64,000 bases of DNA from Amorphophallus konjac. Lineage: Eukaryota; Streptophyta; Magnoliopsida; Alismatales; Araceae. How positions within the stretch are numbered: the first letter of the stretch is position 1; every line of letters begins with the position of its first letter. A program made the translations under genes and the position numbers. The stretch lies in the NCBI GenBank assembly GCA_022559845.1, contig CM040124.1, positions 69,215,491 through 69,279,490 on the forward strand, in the 5' to 3' direction. Of this stretch, positions 20,781-31,496 are shown in pieces. Below the pieces are notes generated by a model. That model saw only the letters and a program-made list of their open reading frames with translations. It searched no databases and was not told the DNA's origin.

Positions 20781-23700
20781 CTAGCCTATCACTGTCCCGG
20801 CTCCCTCATGCCTCTTTGGTGGAGGCATCGCCGAGCTCGCCTCCTCGCGGTGTCATCGGCGCCGCTCCTCCTCCTCGTTCCTCCGTCGGCCGGAGGAACC
20901 CATGAAGTAACTCCTAACGGAGCCATGGGTACCATGGGTGCTGCCGCTCGGAGTGCCACTGTGCTCTGACCACCGGCTCATCTCCTTGTATGCCCACAGC
21001 TCCCCCCTTAGCTCTAATGCCTCTGTCCGGTAACGCTCTGCCTCTACGGCTCCATCTTAGAGATGCTCTAGCTCTGCATAAAAGAGCGCCGTCTCGACCG
21101 GGTCTGCCGGTCGGCTCCACGCCATCACCTCCCGAAGGGGGGGAACCTCCTCCCGACCCGCTGCTTGACTCTGCTCCAGCTCCGCCCTCACCCCGGTACT
21201 CTCACCCAAGGCTGATGTCAACTCGGTCGTCTACATACACATTTCATGATTAGTCAAATGCATTTCATAAACATAATCAACTGAGTAAGTGTAGTGGTTA
21301 CGTACCCTCTCGGAGAGTGCCGCCTCAGCTACCTCGGCCCGCGCCACCATCCGTGCAAAATCAACTTCCCGCTCGGTGCAGTCTGCAGAGGTCTGTGAAG
21401 AGGAGGAAGGGTCGTCGGTCCCCTGGCGTTGGGCCCCCTCAACTCGCTGCATCCAAAACTCCAGGTCAGTCACATGCATAATCATAAACATTTGCATAAT
21501 TTAAGAGTTTAGGGTTTAAGGAAACTCACCAGAAGTGTCAGTGTCTATCGGAGCTCGTTCCGCTCCTGGATGGTCGAATGGAGGAGTCCCTGTAACTCCG
21601 CGATCCTCCCCTTGGGGTCAATCTGCATTTAGGAAGTCCAACCATCAGTGCATAATCATATAGAAAGCATAATAGAAGGCATTAGGGTTTAGAAGTCGTA
21701 CCGGTCGGTGGGCACCACGGAACACCTGGTCCCTGTAGTGCCGGGTGTAGGCCGTGTAGTAGGCCTCCTCGCTCTCTGCTCGGGCAGTCACCACCCGCCC
21801 GTGCATTGCCCAGTCTGCTATCTGCTCCGTAGCTCACTCCGTCCAGTCCATCACTGTGGCCAACCCTCAAGGGTGTCGCCCAACGCGCTCCTCCAGATTT
21901 TCTGGTGCCGGAAACTCAACTGCTGGCTGATGGACGCCGGTCGTCCTCATCACCAGTCGGAAGTGGAGCGGCTCCACTACGTTCATGTAGTGCAGCCAAA
22001 CGTCTCGGCCTGAGTAGGCGATGGCCGCCACTACCCATGGCTGACCCTCGTGCCCCTCACTCGTGTACGGTGTCCACCAAACCTGTCTGCCAAATAGAAA
22101 ATTTGCATTAGTATCATAAGCATATAAGTTGCATTTACTAAAAGAGTTTGAGTTTAGAGTCGTACCGAGGCGAAGGCAGTGTGTCTAGATCGTCATGGAT
22201 CTCCCGCACCTGTCTCCATAGGGATCCCGTCTCGCGTGGAGCGGTCCACCGCCTGGCGATGTGCAGCCACTCTGGATATGTCTCATCACCTCTCCCTAGT
22301 CCACGTAGGTGCACGTAAGCCAACACCTGCATTGCATTGCACCAAAAGTCAACATGTAGTACTTATAGGAATCATGTAGCAAATTGCATAAGAGTCAGAG
22401 TCGTACCTAGAGTAGAGAGGAGAAGCCCCCTAGCATCGTCCGCCGGCTAGTAGAGCTGAGGGTGTCGAACAAGAAAGCAAGGACCGCCGCTCCCCATGCG
22501 TAGTCCCCAACGTGCCCTCGGTCCTCGAGAAGTGGGAGGAACCGGCAGCTGATCACGTCAGCTCTCGTCGCGAATAGGAGTCTACCAAAGAATAACATTA
22601 GGAACCATCTCAACACCCGGTCTGCCTCAGGTCGCGCCGCAGCTGTTACTTTGGGTCGTGCCAGCTCTATCAACCTCTGTAAGTGCTCCTCGGGTAGCTC
22701 GCCTATCGCTATCCCTGCGCGCCTCAATCCAAGGCTGTCCTGTAGCCTCACCCTGGTCAACGTCATCGACTGACGCTCTTGGTGCAGCAAGTCCAAGCCC
22801 AGCAGCTCCTGGGCCAGCTCTCGGTAATCGGGGTAAGTCATCCCGCTGATCGAAGTCCCGTGCACGCACAATCTGGTGATGCGTGTAACATCCTCTAGCG
22901 TGGGGACCATGTAGCCCCACGGGAAAAGGAACGTCCGGCTCACCAGATCCCAACGGTCGTGCAGAGCGTAAAGGAGCGGCGTGTCTAGCCTAGTCACCTC
23001 CATTCTCAGGAACTCAGTGAAGCCCATGGTCATGAGCCTCGCCCGCTGAAAGTCCGACAGTGCGAGATACACTGCTCGGACCTGCAGCCAGAAGATACGA
23101 GTCCTATGCTTCCCCTACATACAAGATAATTACATTTAATTTTAGGATCTTGCATTTTATTTTATTAAATAAATCACTCTGAACGGTCTCATATGGGTCG
23201 TCTACTCACTCCATGGTTGGATTCAAATCGTCCCAATAAATCCCCCTCAGAAGTTCACGGCCCCTCATGGACCGTTCTGCCCTATCAATGTCCCTGGGAG
23301 GACCATTCTCCTATCTGGTGTCCACCCCTGATAACGAACCATTCCTGGCTGTTCAATGATCACACGGTCCCCATCTGACCGTGTCTGCCCTTTTTCAAGC
23401 CCCTAGTCATCTGGATTTGCATGGTCTATCGTCCAACCGTATGGTTCTCAACGGTCTGGTCATAGCCGTTCTGTTCTTAGATTTTTTGTGTCCTGAACGG
23501 ACCAAGGTGGGCCGTTCTACATTTCTATAGTCTAATGGAGACCACCTTGTTCTTTAATGTTTCATGTTCTAAGCGGACCTAGGTGGCCCGCCCTAAATAT
23601 CCACAGTTTGGTGGAGACCGTTCTGTTTTGAACGTTTCATATTCTGAACGGACCAATGAGGGCCGTCCTAGATACACACGGTCCTCCTCAGACCGTGTTA

Positions 23701-24162
23701 TAACGTCGGTTCAGTACATTTTGAACGGCCATCCGTGGGCCGTTTCGTGTTTGAGCGGTTCTATTTGAACCGCGTAATTCTCCCATGCGGTTACTGTAAG
23801 ACCGCGCTAGGGTCGCCGCCCCCGACAGCATTCAAACCCCTCCCTGCCGACAGTGAGGTCCCCATGGAGCCTCCCAACCAACCCTAAAGGGGTTGTGAGC
23901 CCATAATCTACCGTTCTAAGCTACATGCATGGATTAAAAATTGGAAAATGGGAGGGTTTTAGGCGGCCTACCTCGTCCATTTTTGGTGGCTTCTCCACCG
24001 CTGCCGTGGGCTCCACCGGTGCTTCCTCGACATCTCCTTCCTCGGCAACGATCGCTCCCTCTTTAGCGACGGGTGCTGCTCTTCCTCGGCCGCGGGTGGT
24101 GGCGGGGCGTTCTCGTCCGCGGTGGCCGCTGGCGGTGGTGCTTGGTCTCCTTCACCGGCCAT
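20781..24162 (-). pseudogene. Antisense gene 2 of B: seven-exon plant mobile domain gene, decayed
   Basis: Exons by GT-AG junctions and phase: 23972-24162, 22407-23114, 22166-22326, 21702-22086, 21530-21622, 21306-21458 and 20781-21230; six introns. Together they give about 714 codons. Exon 2 carries the PMD signature DRWDLVSRTFLFPWGYMVPT followed by LEDVTRITRL, then YAWGAAVLAFLFDTLS. Exon 3 gives YVHLRGLGRG and exon 4 WWTPYTSEG. Exons 5-7 are Glu/Arg-rich, a likely coiled coil, ending in a basic tail. Breaks: one frameshift in exon 1 near 24070 (the acidic PPKMDE end is in phase with exon 2), TAG at the last codon of exon 2, two stops in exon 4, one in exon 5 and two in exon 7; several look like CAG to TAG or CGA/TGG to TGA. 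Being antisense, its introns escape splicing from the genomic RNA. The start (MAGEGDQ) is uncertain; an in-frame ATG lies at 24303. Confidence 0.72.
23175..23800. repeat. Dyad array inside intron 1 of antisense gene 2
   Basis: This is the densest run of the B motif: for example ACGGTCTCATATGGGTCGT, ACGGTCCCCATCTGACCGT, ACGGTCTGGTCATAGCCGT, ACGGACCAAGGTGGGCCGT, ACGGTCCTCCTCAGACCGT (23679) and GCGGTTCTATTTGAACCGC. There are about 15 units in 620 bp. They fill most of the 857-bp intron. Confidence 0.88.
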
Positions 24163-24364
24163 GAGACTAAGAAGCCGCTTCGTCGATTGGTGTTTGTATC
24201 GCATGAGAAGGGGACGAAAGGGGGGGGTGAGATGGAGAATGAGAGTGAGAGAGTTGGAGAAGATGGAGAGGGCGGTGGCGTCGTGGGGGATGGTTTCCTC
24301 CATTGGTTACGATGTGGAGGGAGGAGGAGGAAGAAGAAGTGTTTTATTTTTTTGAAACCGCTAG

Positions 24365-24600
24365 TGATTACACGGTCTATCGATAGACCGTGTGATGATT
24401 GGACGGTCTCCCATGCGACCGTTTTGGTTCTAGCGGTGCGCTTCTTTGAACGGCAAAGTGATGGCCGTCCAGTTCATTGAACGGTCTCATGATGGGCCGT
24501 GCATTTTCACGATCATATTCAAAATGGTAATGTTTGAATGGCCCGGGATGGACCGTTTACTTTGGGGAGCGGTCTGTTGTTAGACCGTTCATGTGCTGAA
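24365..24600. repeat. Dyad array upstream of antisense gene 2
   Basis: It includes a perfect 22-bp palindrome at 24371-24392 with core ACGGTCTATCGATAGACCGT, then ACGGTCTCCCATGCGACCGT (24403-24422), ACGGTCTCATGATGGGCCGT (24481-24500) and GCGGTCTGTTGTTAGACCG (24569). The position is just 5' of the antisense transcript start expected for gene 2. Confidence 0.9.
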
Positions 24601-25594
24601 ATAATTGTGAAGAATGTTCTTGGCTGCGTTATGTGATTAAGTGACTGATTTCTTTTTTTTGGCTTGAATGATTATTTCATGATGAAACATTTCAAATCTT
24701 GTTCATGAATTCTTTGCAGCACCACTTCACTTTGCCGTTTCGCCTGCACAGGTAAGTTAGGTATGGCCTTCTACCCCTATATCCCTTATTGCATTACTAT
24801 ATGGTATTATGCTATATTATCTCGAGAACCAGTTGGTTATCTACGTGTTCCAGGATCTGATGTTCCCCTGTAACAAAAATGATGATGATCCAGGTTCATG
24901 TGTTTAATCATCGGATAGGTCGTTAGGTCAAGAAAGTTAGGGGACGATGGTTCTATCTCGCACGCTGTGGTTGCAGATAGTGTCTTGACCTTGATTCTCC
25001 AAGTCTAGCAATATTATTCTTGAGTATTTTCTATTTTGAGGCTTTCTTTGTATTTGTTTTAATGATTTCTTTTATTTTAGCCTAGCATGCATCATACGCA
25101 ACTTTTGAGCATTCATGACCCATGGTTTGTCTGAAATTATCTCATTTGTGATGGATGATTGTGCGTTCATGGTTTCGAGTAAGAGGAACTATTCCACTCA
25201 GAGTTGGAAGGTTTTCTCCGATCCGTTCACCTGGTTTCACTGACTGAAGGCCCCTGTCTGGAGTTTTAGTCCGTTTCATCACTTTTTGCTGCTTATTCCG
25301 GTCTCCTCATTGGTCCGAGGGATTGTGTCCCCCAAGAGGTTGATCGTGTGTTTTTCTTTTTGTTTAGTTAGTTTCTCCAGACTGGTGTCATTTTGGTCCA
25401 ATCATTCCCTTGTGTTTGGTTCAGAGTTTTCCGGAAGATTCCTATCGCTTGTTGGCAATGAAATGGGTGTCTTTTACCTTAACGCCCACTTTTCAGTCCA
25501 CTCTGCTTCATTTCCGCTTCATCTCCATGTTCCATTTCGCTTTTGCTTCACCTCCACTCGCTCCCCTGCAAAGAGGACGTTAAGGAGGGACATC
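24601..25594 (+). other. B 3' noncoding end and polypurine tract
   Basis: No gene is seen. A phrase at about 24910-25030 (GATAGGTCGTTAGGTCAAG, GGGACGATGGTTC, AGCAATATTATTCTTGA) has a counterpart in D at 42395-42540. The end reads AGAGGACGTTAAGGAGGGA (25571-25590), a purine-rich tract directly before the 3' LTR and the likely plus-strand primer. D has CAAGACGGGGCAGC in the same place. Confidence 0.75.
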
Positions 25595-26874
25595 TGTTGA
25601 CAGAGTTGGGTCATTCCTCTTACCATCATTTGTTGTTGCCTCGAGTTGTCCATTACTCATTGGGCTATTTTCAGACATGTCTTTGGGCTTGTTTTATGGG
25701 TATCTCCCTCCCTAGCCAAGTTTGCTCTTGGATTCGGGCTTAATCGGCCTCGATTTCGCTTGGTTCTGGGTTAAATGGACTAATTTACCCCATTTTATCA
25801 ATTTCAAACGTCCAAGCTTTACAAGGTCTATCGACTGGCCGTTCAGTGAATGCACGGTCTTCTTTGAACCGTTTAATTATTTATTGGATATTTATTTGAT
25901 TTTTTGAATTTCCACCGACAAGCCTTTGCACGGTCTTGGTTCAACCGTTTACAGACTTTGAACGGCCTGACGTTAGACCGTCCAACTCCAAGAGTCCACA
26001 GCCGGTTAGTTTTTCAGGTAATTATCTATTTACCCTATTCTTCTGGATTTATCACCGACATGTGTACACGGCCTAGCATTGGACCGTTCTATTCACTGAG
26101 TGGTCTAGCAGTAGACTATTTTATCCGAAAGAGTCCAACGCCGTGATTTGAGTTTTAGTCACGATGTTTACTCTTTAGTTCATTGATTGCATGCTTGTTG
26201 TTCCCCATTTTTTCCCACATTTTTGCATTGTTCCACGTCATTTCACACCCTCCCATTTGTTTTTGACGCCCTATAGGGGTTTAAAAACCTCCCAGGTATC
26301 GCCCCTTCCAAGTCATTATGTCGATTTTCCATTTCGTTCTATAGTTACTACACGTTTTAGGGCTAATTTGGGTGGTGTTTGCTTGTCTTTCACGTTGTTT
26401 TGTAGGTCAGCATCAGCATAGCATGAGGCCCATCCCCTCTGGCCGGCCGGAAGGGGTGGAGGATCAAATCTACAACTTTGAAGTCTGGCGCTTTGGACAA
26501 TCATCTTCCGTCCGTTTGCAGATAAGAGCAGTCCTCTGAGAGTCATTTAGATCCTGTAAGCGGTTGTTTTGGAACTGTGTTGTCGCCAGATCAGTCTTTG
26601 TCCAGCTTCCTTCTTCGGCGCTATGAGCGTCTGTCGAGCGACCATTCCATCCACTAAGCGGTTTTTCTAGGACCGTCTATACCTGTCCGCGCTGAACTTC
26701 GGGCGAGTGCTTTCTCCCTCTTTCCAAGGTACGTTTTACCACCCGGTACTCGTGTCTTGGTGGCGATCTCGATCACACACACTTCACCTCCCTTTCTTTC
26801 GTTTTGTTTGTCTTTACATTTTTGATTTAGAAAAGGCAAGGTAAGAAAGAGAACGGTGGGAAAACTTGTCAACA
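25595..26874 (+). repeat. 3' LTR of B (1280 bp, internally deleted)
   Basis: It runs TGTTGACAG to TGTCAACA and is followed by the second GTCGA. It matches the 5' LTR closely except for scattered substitutions, about 16 bp missing near the start, and a deletion of roughly 480 bp corresponding to 6357-6836. The junction at about 26148 reads CCGTGATTTGAG, where GTGAT and TTGAT flank the lost segment, so TGAT microhomology is present. The lost part includes the TATA box. Confidence 0.92.
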
Positions 26875-27508
26875 GTCGACACTTGCACCGCTGGGTTCTG
26901 TTTTGCACTTTTGGCAGCAACCTGTTAAACAAGTGTCGACACCAGGTGTCGACACTTGTTCAGGGAATTCCGGAACAGGTTTTGCGAATGTGTTCCAAAT
27001 CCCATTAAACCTAATTCTATTGGATCCCATTTTGACCCCTTTACCCTTAGGGTTCCCATACATATTATATAAGGGTTTTGGGAGGTTTTCATCAAGGGCA
27101 TTCTTGTCATATGTTCATCTATTTGTTGCCCAATATATCCTTGCGATTTTTATGAGGAAAACTATCGAATGGGCTAACGTGCTTCATCTTTTATAGAGAA
27201 AAGAAGAGGGAGGGCGGCCACAAGGTGGATAGGAGAGGGCTTTTAGAGGTTAACCATTTTTTGATGCTTGCAGGTGTGATTGGAGCTAGGATTTGAAGGC
27301 CATCATCCTGTATGAGTTGCAAACGAGCTGGGATCTTCAAGGAAGATGACCAGCTGCTCCATCCTACAGCGGATTCGACTCCCTCTGACCTGTGCTTCAA
27401 GGAAGATCTTCAACGGCCATTGAAAATCAAAGAGGAAACATTCTATATCTCTTATCCATTTATTTGTGATGCCCTTCTTGACTGATACATAGCTGTGAGC
27501 ATATCTTG
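26875..27508 (+). repeat. 3' LTR of J, second piece
   Basis: It begins with the second GTCGA, which completes the interrupted GTGTCGACAC dyad, and contains another full pair at 26930-26958. The TATA box at 27066 is inside it. Downstream there is leader-like sequence without a gene. It ends in ATATCTTG (27501-27508), the first copy of the MITE target duplication. Confidence 0.85.
27066..27073 (+). promoter_or_regulatory. TATA box of LTR J
   Basis: CATATTATATAAGGG lies downstream of all GTGTCGACAC dyads of J and upstream of the R/U5-like end, the expected place for the LTR promoter core. Confidence 0.65.
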
Positions 27509-28069
27509 TAGGGCTGTCAATGGGCCGGGCCGGCCCGACAGGCCCGCAGGCCTGGCCCGATTTTGGGCCGGGCCGCAAGGTCTTTTTCGGTCCGCGGGCT
27601 TTTAGTCAGGCCTAAAAGCCCAACCCGACTCGACCCGTGGGCCGAGCTCAGGCTCGGGCTTTGAGTTCGGCCCGCAGGGCCCGACCCATTCTTTTTTTAT
27701 TTAATATCAAAATTTTAAAAACTATTTACTTAAAATTAGATTATTTTATTTAAGTAGAAAGTTTAAAACTCTCTTTTCATATAAATTATATAATTAATAT
27801 CAAAATATTATTCAATTTATTGAGATGATAAAATTTATATTATTAAATCTATTATTTTTTTATTTTTTTTATTTTATTTAAGTTGTCTGGCCGGGCCGGG
27901 CCTTAGTCGGGCTTTATATTTTTTTCATAATGTCGGGCCCGACCTGGCCTGGCCCGACATAGGTCGGGCCCGGGCCGGGCTCGGGCCTTAATCTTGATAA
28001 GTCGAGCCCGGGCCGAGCCAACCTAAGCCCGGGCCGGGCCGACCTAAGCCCGGCCCATTGACAACCCTA
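27509..28069. mobile_element. hAT-type MITE (561 bp) inserted in LTR J
   Basis: Terminal inverted repeats TAGGGCTGTCAATGGGCC and GGCCCATTGACAACCCTA differ at one position. They are flanked by the 8-bp duplication ATATCTTG (27501-27508 and 28070-28077), the size produced by hAT transposases. Both subterminal regions are strings of GGGCC/GGCCC, and the core is AT-rich. There is no coding capacity, so it is a non-autonomous element moved in trans. This GGGCTGTCAATGGGCC end is widespread in plants. Confidence 0.92.
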
Positions 28070-28344
28070 ATATCTTGTATACCTTTCTATTTTTCTGAAC
28101 ATAAAAATACATTGTGTGTGTGTACGGAGCTACGTCTTCGTGTGAGGTTTTTGTACGGGGTGCGTTCCGCGATTGTGTGTGAGTGTGTGCTGCGGTGGCA
28201 GCGTCCTTTGGCCAGTCCCCGTGTGTGCGGATTACTACAGAAGCAGCGTGGTTGTATGGTGTTTGGGGCTTCGTCCCCGTGGTTGCTACATCTCGTAGCG
28301 TGTTAGTGAAGCCTCACTAGGTTTCTGTGAGGGGTGGACGTAGG
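28070..28344 (+). repeat. 3' LTR of J, third piece (R/U5 start)
   Basis: It contains GT-rich leader sequence with small inverted repeats like those of LTR A, and ends TGAGGGGTGGACGTAGG, the phrase that LTRs A, I and H show on the opposite strand as CCTACGTCCACCCC. The rest of the LTR is displaced by C beyond the window. The last five bases (GTAGG) would be the C target duplication. Confidence 0.75.
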
Positions 28345-30141
28345 TGTTTACACTCGTTTTTTGCCCATGAGTTGGGTCATTCTGCTTACCATCATTTGTT
28401 GATGCCTTGAATTGTCCATTACCCATTGGGCTATTTCTAGGCATGTCTCTGGGCTTATTTTATGGGTATTTCTCTCCCTAGTTAGGTCTATTCTCGAATT
28501 CGGGCTTAATGGGCCTTGATTTCGCTTGGTTTTGGGGGTAAATGGGCTCATTTATCCTATTTTAATAATTTCAAACATCCAGGCTGTACGCGGTCTAGCG
28601 ATGGGCCGTTCAGTGATTGAGCGGTCAATTTGGAACTGTTTACAATCTCAGAACGATTTATTGGATATTTATTTGATTTCTTGAATTTCCACTGACAAGC
28701 CTTTGCACGGTCTTAGTGCAGCCATTTACTGCCATTGAACGGCGTGGCTTTATACCGTTCAGCTCCCAGAGTCCTCAGCCGGTTGGTTTTATAGATAATT
28801 GTTTATTTATCTTATTTTTCTGGATTTATCACCGACACGTTTTACACGGCCTAGCACGGACTGTGCCATTCGTTGAGTGGTCTATCATTAGACCGTTTTA
28901 TCCTAAAGAGTCCAGCACCATGATACCTGGCCAGTTCAATGTGATAGTTGGATAATTTCTCGTTTTATTTATTTATCACCGACAGCATTAGGCGGTCTAG
29001 CAATGGACCGTCTACATGACTTAGCAGTCTATCGAGCGACCGTGTACAGGCCTGAGATCTGTGGATTGTTTGGTTTTCTCTCTCTCTATCCGTGGTTAAA
29101 TCCCTAACTTCTCCCACCCATGTCTCCGCGGTTTCTCCACCAAATGGGGTGCCGTTTGATTTGGGCGGGAGATTAGAGTATTATCTACGGATTATGTTTA
29201 ATAATCTCGGATTAATATCCAGTGGAAAACCCAATTTCGGGACTAGACTTTTAGGGGCCTATAAATAGAACCCCTAGTCCAGGCTTGAAGAGGGGGAGAT
29301 CCAACATCGACGTCGAAGCTCTGCTGAATTCTTGAGCGAGCTGTAGCCACGGCGGGAGGCTTTCTACATCCTTTTAAGCCTCCGGTTGAGGGAGTAACCT
29401 TTTGTTTTTGTGTTCTAGTCTATGTGTTTAGTTATTAGTTCATCCTTGCATGCTCATTTCCATTACTTTTCTTCCACATTTTGCACTTGTCAACATCATT
29501 TTACACCCTTCCCATTTGTTTTTACACCCTATAGGGGTTTAAAAACCACCCCAGGTATCGCCCATTCCATGCCATTATGTTGATTTTCCATTCTATTTTA
29601 TAGTTTCTACACATTCCAGGGCTAATTTGGGTTGCATTTTCTTGTTGTCTACATTATTTTGCAGGTCAGCATCAGCACAGCACGAGGCCCATCCCCTCTG
29701 GCCGGCCGGAAGGGGTGGAAGATCAAGTCCTACAACTTGGAGTCTGGCAGCTTGGAACGGTCTTCTTCTGTCCGTCTACAGAGAAGAGCGGTCCTCCACG
29801 AACCATCCGGATCCTGTGAGTGACCGTCTGCGAACCATTTTGGAGCCAGTCCAGCCTTCATCCCGCTTCTCTTTCCAGCGCTGTGAACGGCTTATCGAGC
29901 GGCCGTGCCATCCATTGAGCGGTCGTTACTAGACCGTGTTTAACTGCCAGCGCTGCACTTTGGGCGACTGTCTTCTCCCCTTTCCAAGGTACGTAGTGCT
30001 CTTCGGTACCCTGTGTCTTGGTGGCAATCACGATCACACACACACCTCTCCACCTTTCTTCTTTCATCTTTGATTGCCTTTACATCTTGACTTAGAAAGG
30101 TAAGGGAAAGAAGAAGAAGAGGGGGGAAAAACATGTCAACA
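28345..30141 (+). repeat. 5' LTR of C (1797 bp)
   Basis: It begins TGTTTACACTCG, aligned to TGTTGACACCC of B, and ends ATGTCAACA before the primer site. TATA box at 29260-29267. ACGGTC-type dyads occur at 28591-29050 (e.g. CGGTCTAGCGATGGGCCG, GCGGTCTAGCAATGGACCGT at 28992) and again at 29755-29950. It is clearly diverged from LTR B, so the two elements are not sister copies of one recent burst. Confidence 0.9.
29260..29267 (+). promoter_or_regulatory. TATA box of LTR C
   Basis: GGGCCTATAAATAGAACC matches the position and sequence of the TATA box in the 5' LTR of B. Confidence 0.75.
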
Positions 30142-31496
30142 CCCCATTTTTTGGCGATCACGGTGGGACGCCTAGTGCCCATCGTGTTGTTGTTTTGTTG
30201 ACCTACGTTCTGTGCGTGGTTAGGGTTTTTCTAAGTTGTTTCAAGTTGCTATCTCGTCTACGATGCGTTCCTATTCCTAGAGGTGTACGGTAGTTCTCCC
30301 AGGGCCGCTCAAATCTCCCCGCTGTTGGAAGCTAGGTCGTGCTATCTCGGTCTCAGGTGCGTTCCCGTTTGATTTCTTTGACACTCTTCTTGACTGTGCG
30401 ATCTATTTCTGGCCGCTCACCAGTTTCCACGGTCGTTCGATAGACCGTCCATTTCTATCTCACGAGTGTCTGTGCTTCTGTGAGCCTGATAGTTTCAGTG
30501 GTCCTCCTTGGGCCGTGCACTAATTTCCACGGTCTGTCCAAAGGCCGTTCACGTCTGCTGGCTCAGGTACGTTACTGTTCTTCATACGCTTGAGATTTTA
30601 CTGATTCTGCGCGATCTATTTAGGGCCATTCCACAATTTGCACGATCGATCGATAGACCGTCCAGTCAGGTATGCATCTTCTCTGTGTTTTTAGTTTTTT
30701 TACTACCTCTGCTGTTGAACGGTCCTGCCCAGGACCGTCTACCTCCCTGAGCGGTCTCTCATCAGACCGTGTTTTAGTGCTACATTGCACCCGTGATCAC
30801 CATTTTGACTATTATTTCACGTTATTTCATGTTAGTTTGGGTGCTATTTTGATCTCCCCTGATTGTCATTTGATTTTGCATGATTATTGTCATACTTGTC
30901 ATAATTGATCGATCATTGCTTGTTAGATTTAGGTTATATCTTGCATGCACTCCGGTGCGCATACGACCATACATATATTCCATATTAGTTGCATTCCTAC
31001 CTTGGTAGGGGATCCTCTCGTCTCCATATTCCTTGAAGCAGACTAGGTGACCTTACCCGGGACCTCCATAAGCCCCCGTGAGCCGTGGATTCCCACATGG
31101 ACGCCGGGCAGGTTGTACCTTACCACACCAGTCTAGGATTGCATTCGTGAGAGAGAGTCCCCTTTAGAGTCAACCAAGTCTCCCGTTCCACCCTTGTTAT
31201 GCACCCTTGTCGTTGTGAGAATCATCATTTTAATTAATCCACTAAGGTTCTAAGAGGGAGAAGTTCTAAAACTTGCCGCGCATCATTCAACTTGGTTGGT
31301 CATTTGATTGCCTCTCCTCTCCTCTCTTTCGATGTGCATGCGATTGATAGTTTGATTGTTTAGAAACTCATTAGGTTTGGTCTTTTGTGTTAGTGAGTGT
31401 TGCATGTGGAGTTGCCTCACACCCTCAGGATCTTCTCCTAGGGGCAACTCTCATTTCTTTTCCTACTTTAACCTATTGTTCGATTCCTCACCCACC
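30142..31496 (+). other. C leader: primer site, dyad array, conserved block
   Basis: Primer site TGGCGATCACGGTGGGA at 30152-30168, again ten bases after the LTR end. Dyads run from about 30290 to 30780, for example ACGGTCGTTCGATAGACCGT at 30429-30448. The conserved block (GTGGATTCCC, GGGCAGGTTGTACC) lies at 31056-31126. No gene is seen. Confidence 0.8.

Larger units (their letters stand above)
5789..26874 (+). mobile_element. Element B: giant Tat-lineage Ty3/gypsy retrotransposon with antisense PMD genes
   Basis: It is a complete 21.1 kb element: 5' LTR 5789-7576, primer site 7587, leader, gag-pol 8820-16751, an 8.8 kb post-pol region with two antisense genes, polypurine tract before 25595 and 3' LTR 25595-26874. 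It is flanked by GTCGA at 5784-5788 and 26875-26879. Tat lineage is shown by the second RNase H after the first, by the CHHC gag knuckle and by the SYEDMPG/DFRDLNKA style of its polymerase. All sense genes are broken, so B is not autonomous now. Confidence 0.93.
4085..28344 (+). mobile_element. Element J: outermost SIRE-like copia element, 3' end only, split by B, a MITE and C
   Basis: J is the host of the other insertions. What remains is 465 bp of 3' internal DNA (4085-4549) with polypurine tracts, then its 3' LTR in three pieces (4550-5788, 26875-27508, 28070-28344). The tail of the LTR lies beyond C, outside the window. The join across B is proved by the repeated GTCGA and by completion of a GTGTCGACAC dyad that B interrupted. 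The end of the visible LTR (GAGGGGTGGACGTAGG) matches the R/U5 region of the related LTRs A, I and H read on the other strand. No coding sequence of J is present. Confidence 0.8.

Noticed and set aside
24719..24752. Possible 32-bp plus-strand mini-exon (TTTGCAG..ACAGGTAAGT) in the B 3' region
   Set aside because: Splice-like ends alone are weak evidence, and no coding frame joins it.
25286..25600. Plus-strand reading frame of about 100 codons before the 3' LTR of B
   Set aside because: Phe/Ser-rich translation without a domain, ending in the polypurine tract; noncoding in D.
27509..28069. GC-rich islands that look like a CpG island or promoter
   Set aside because: They are the subterminal repeats of the hAT MITE.
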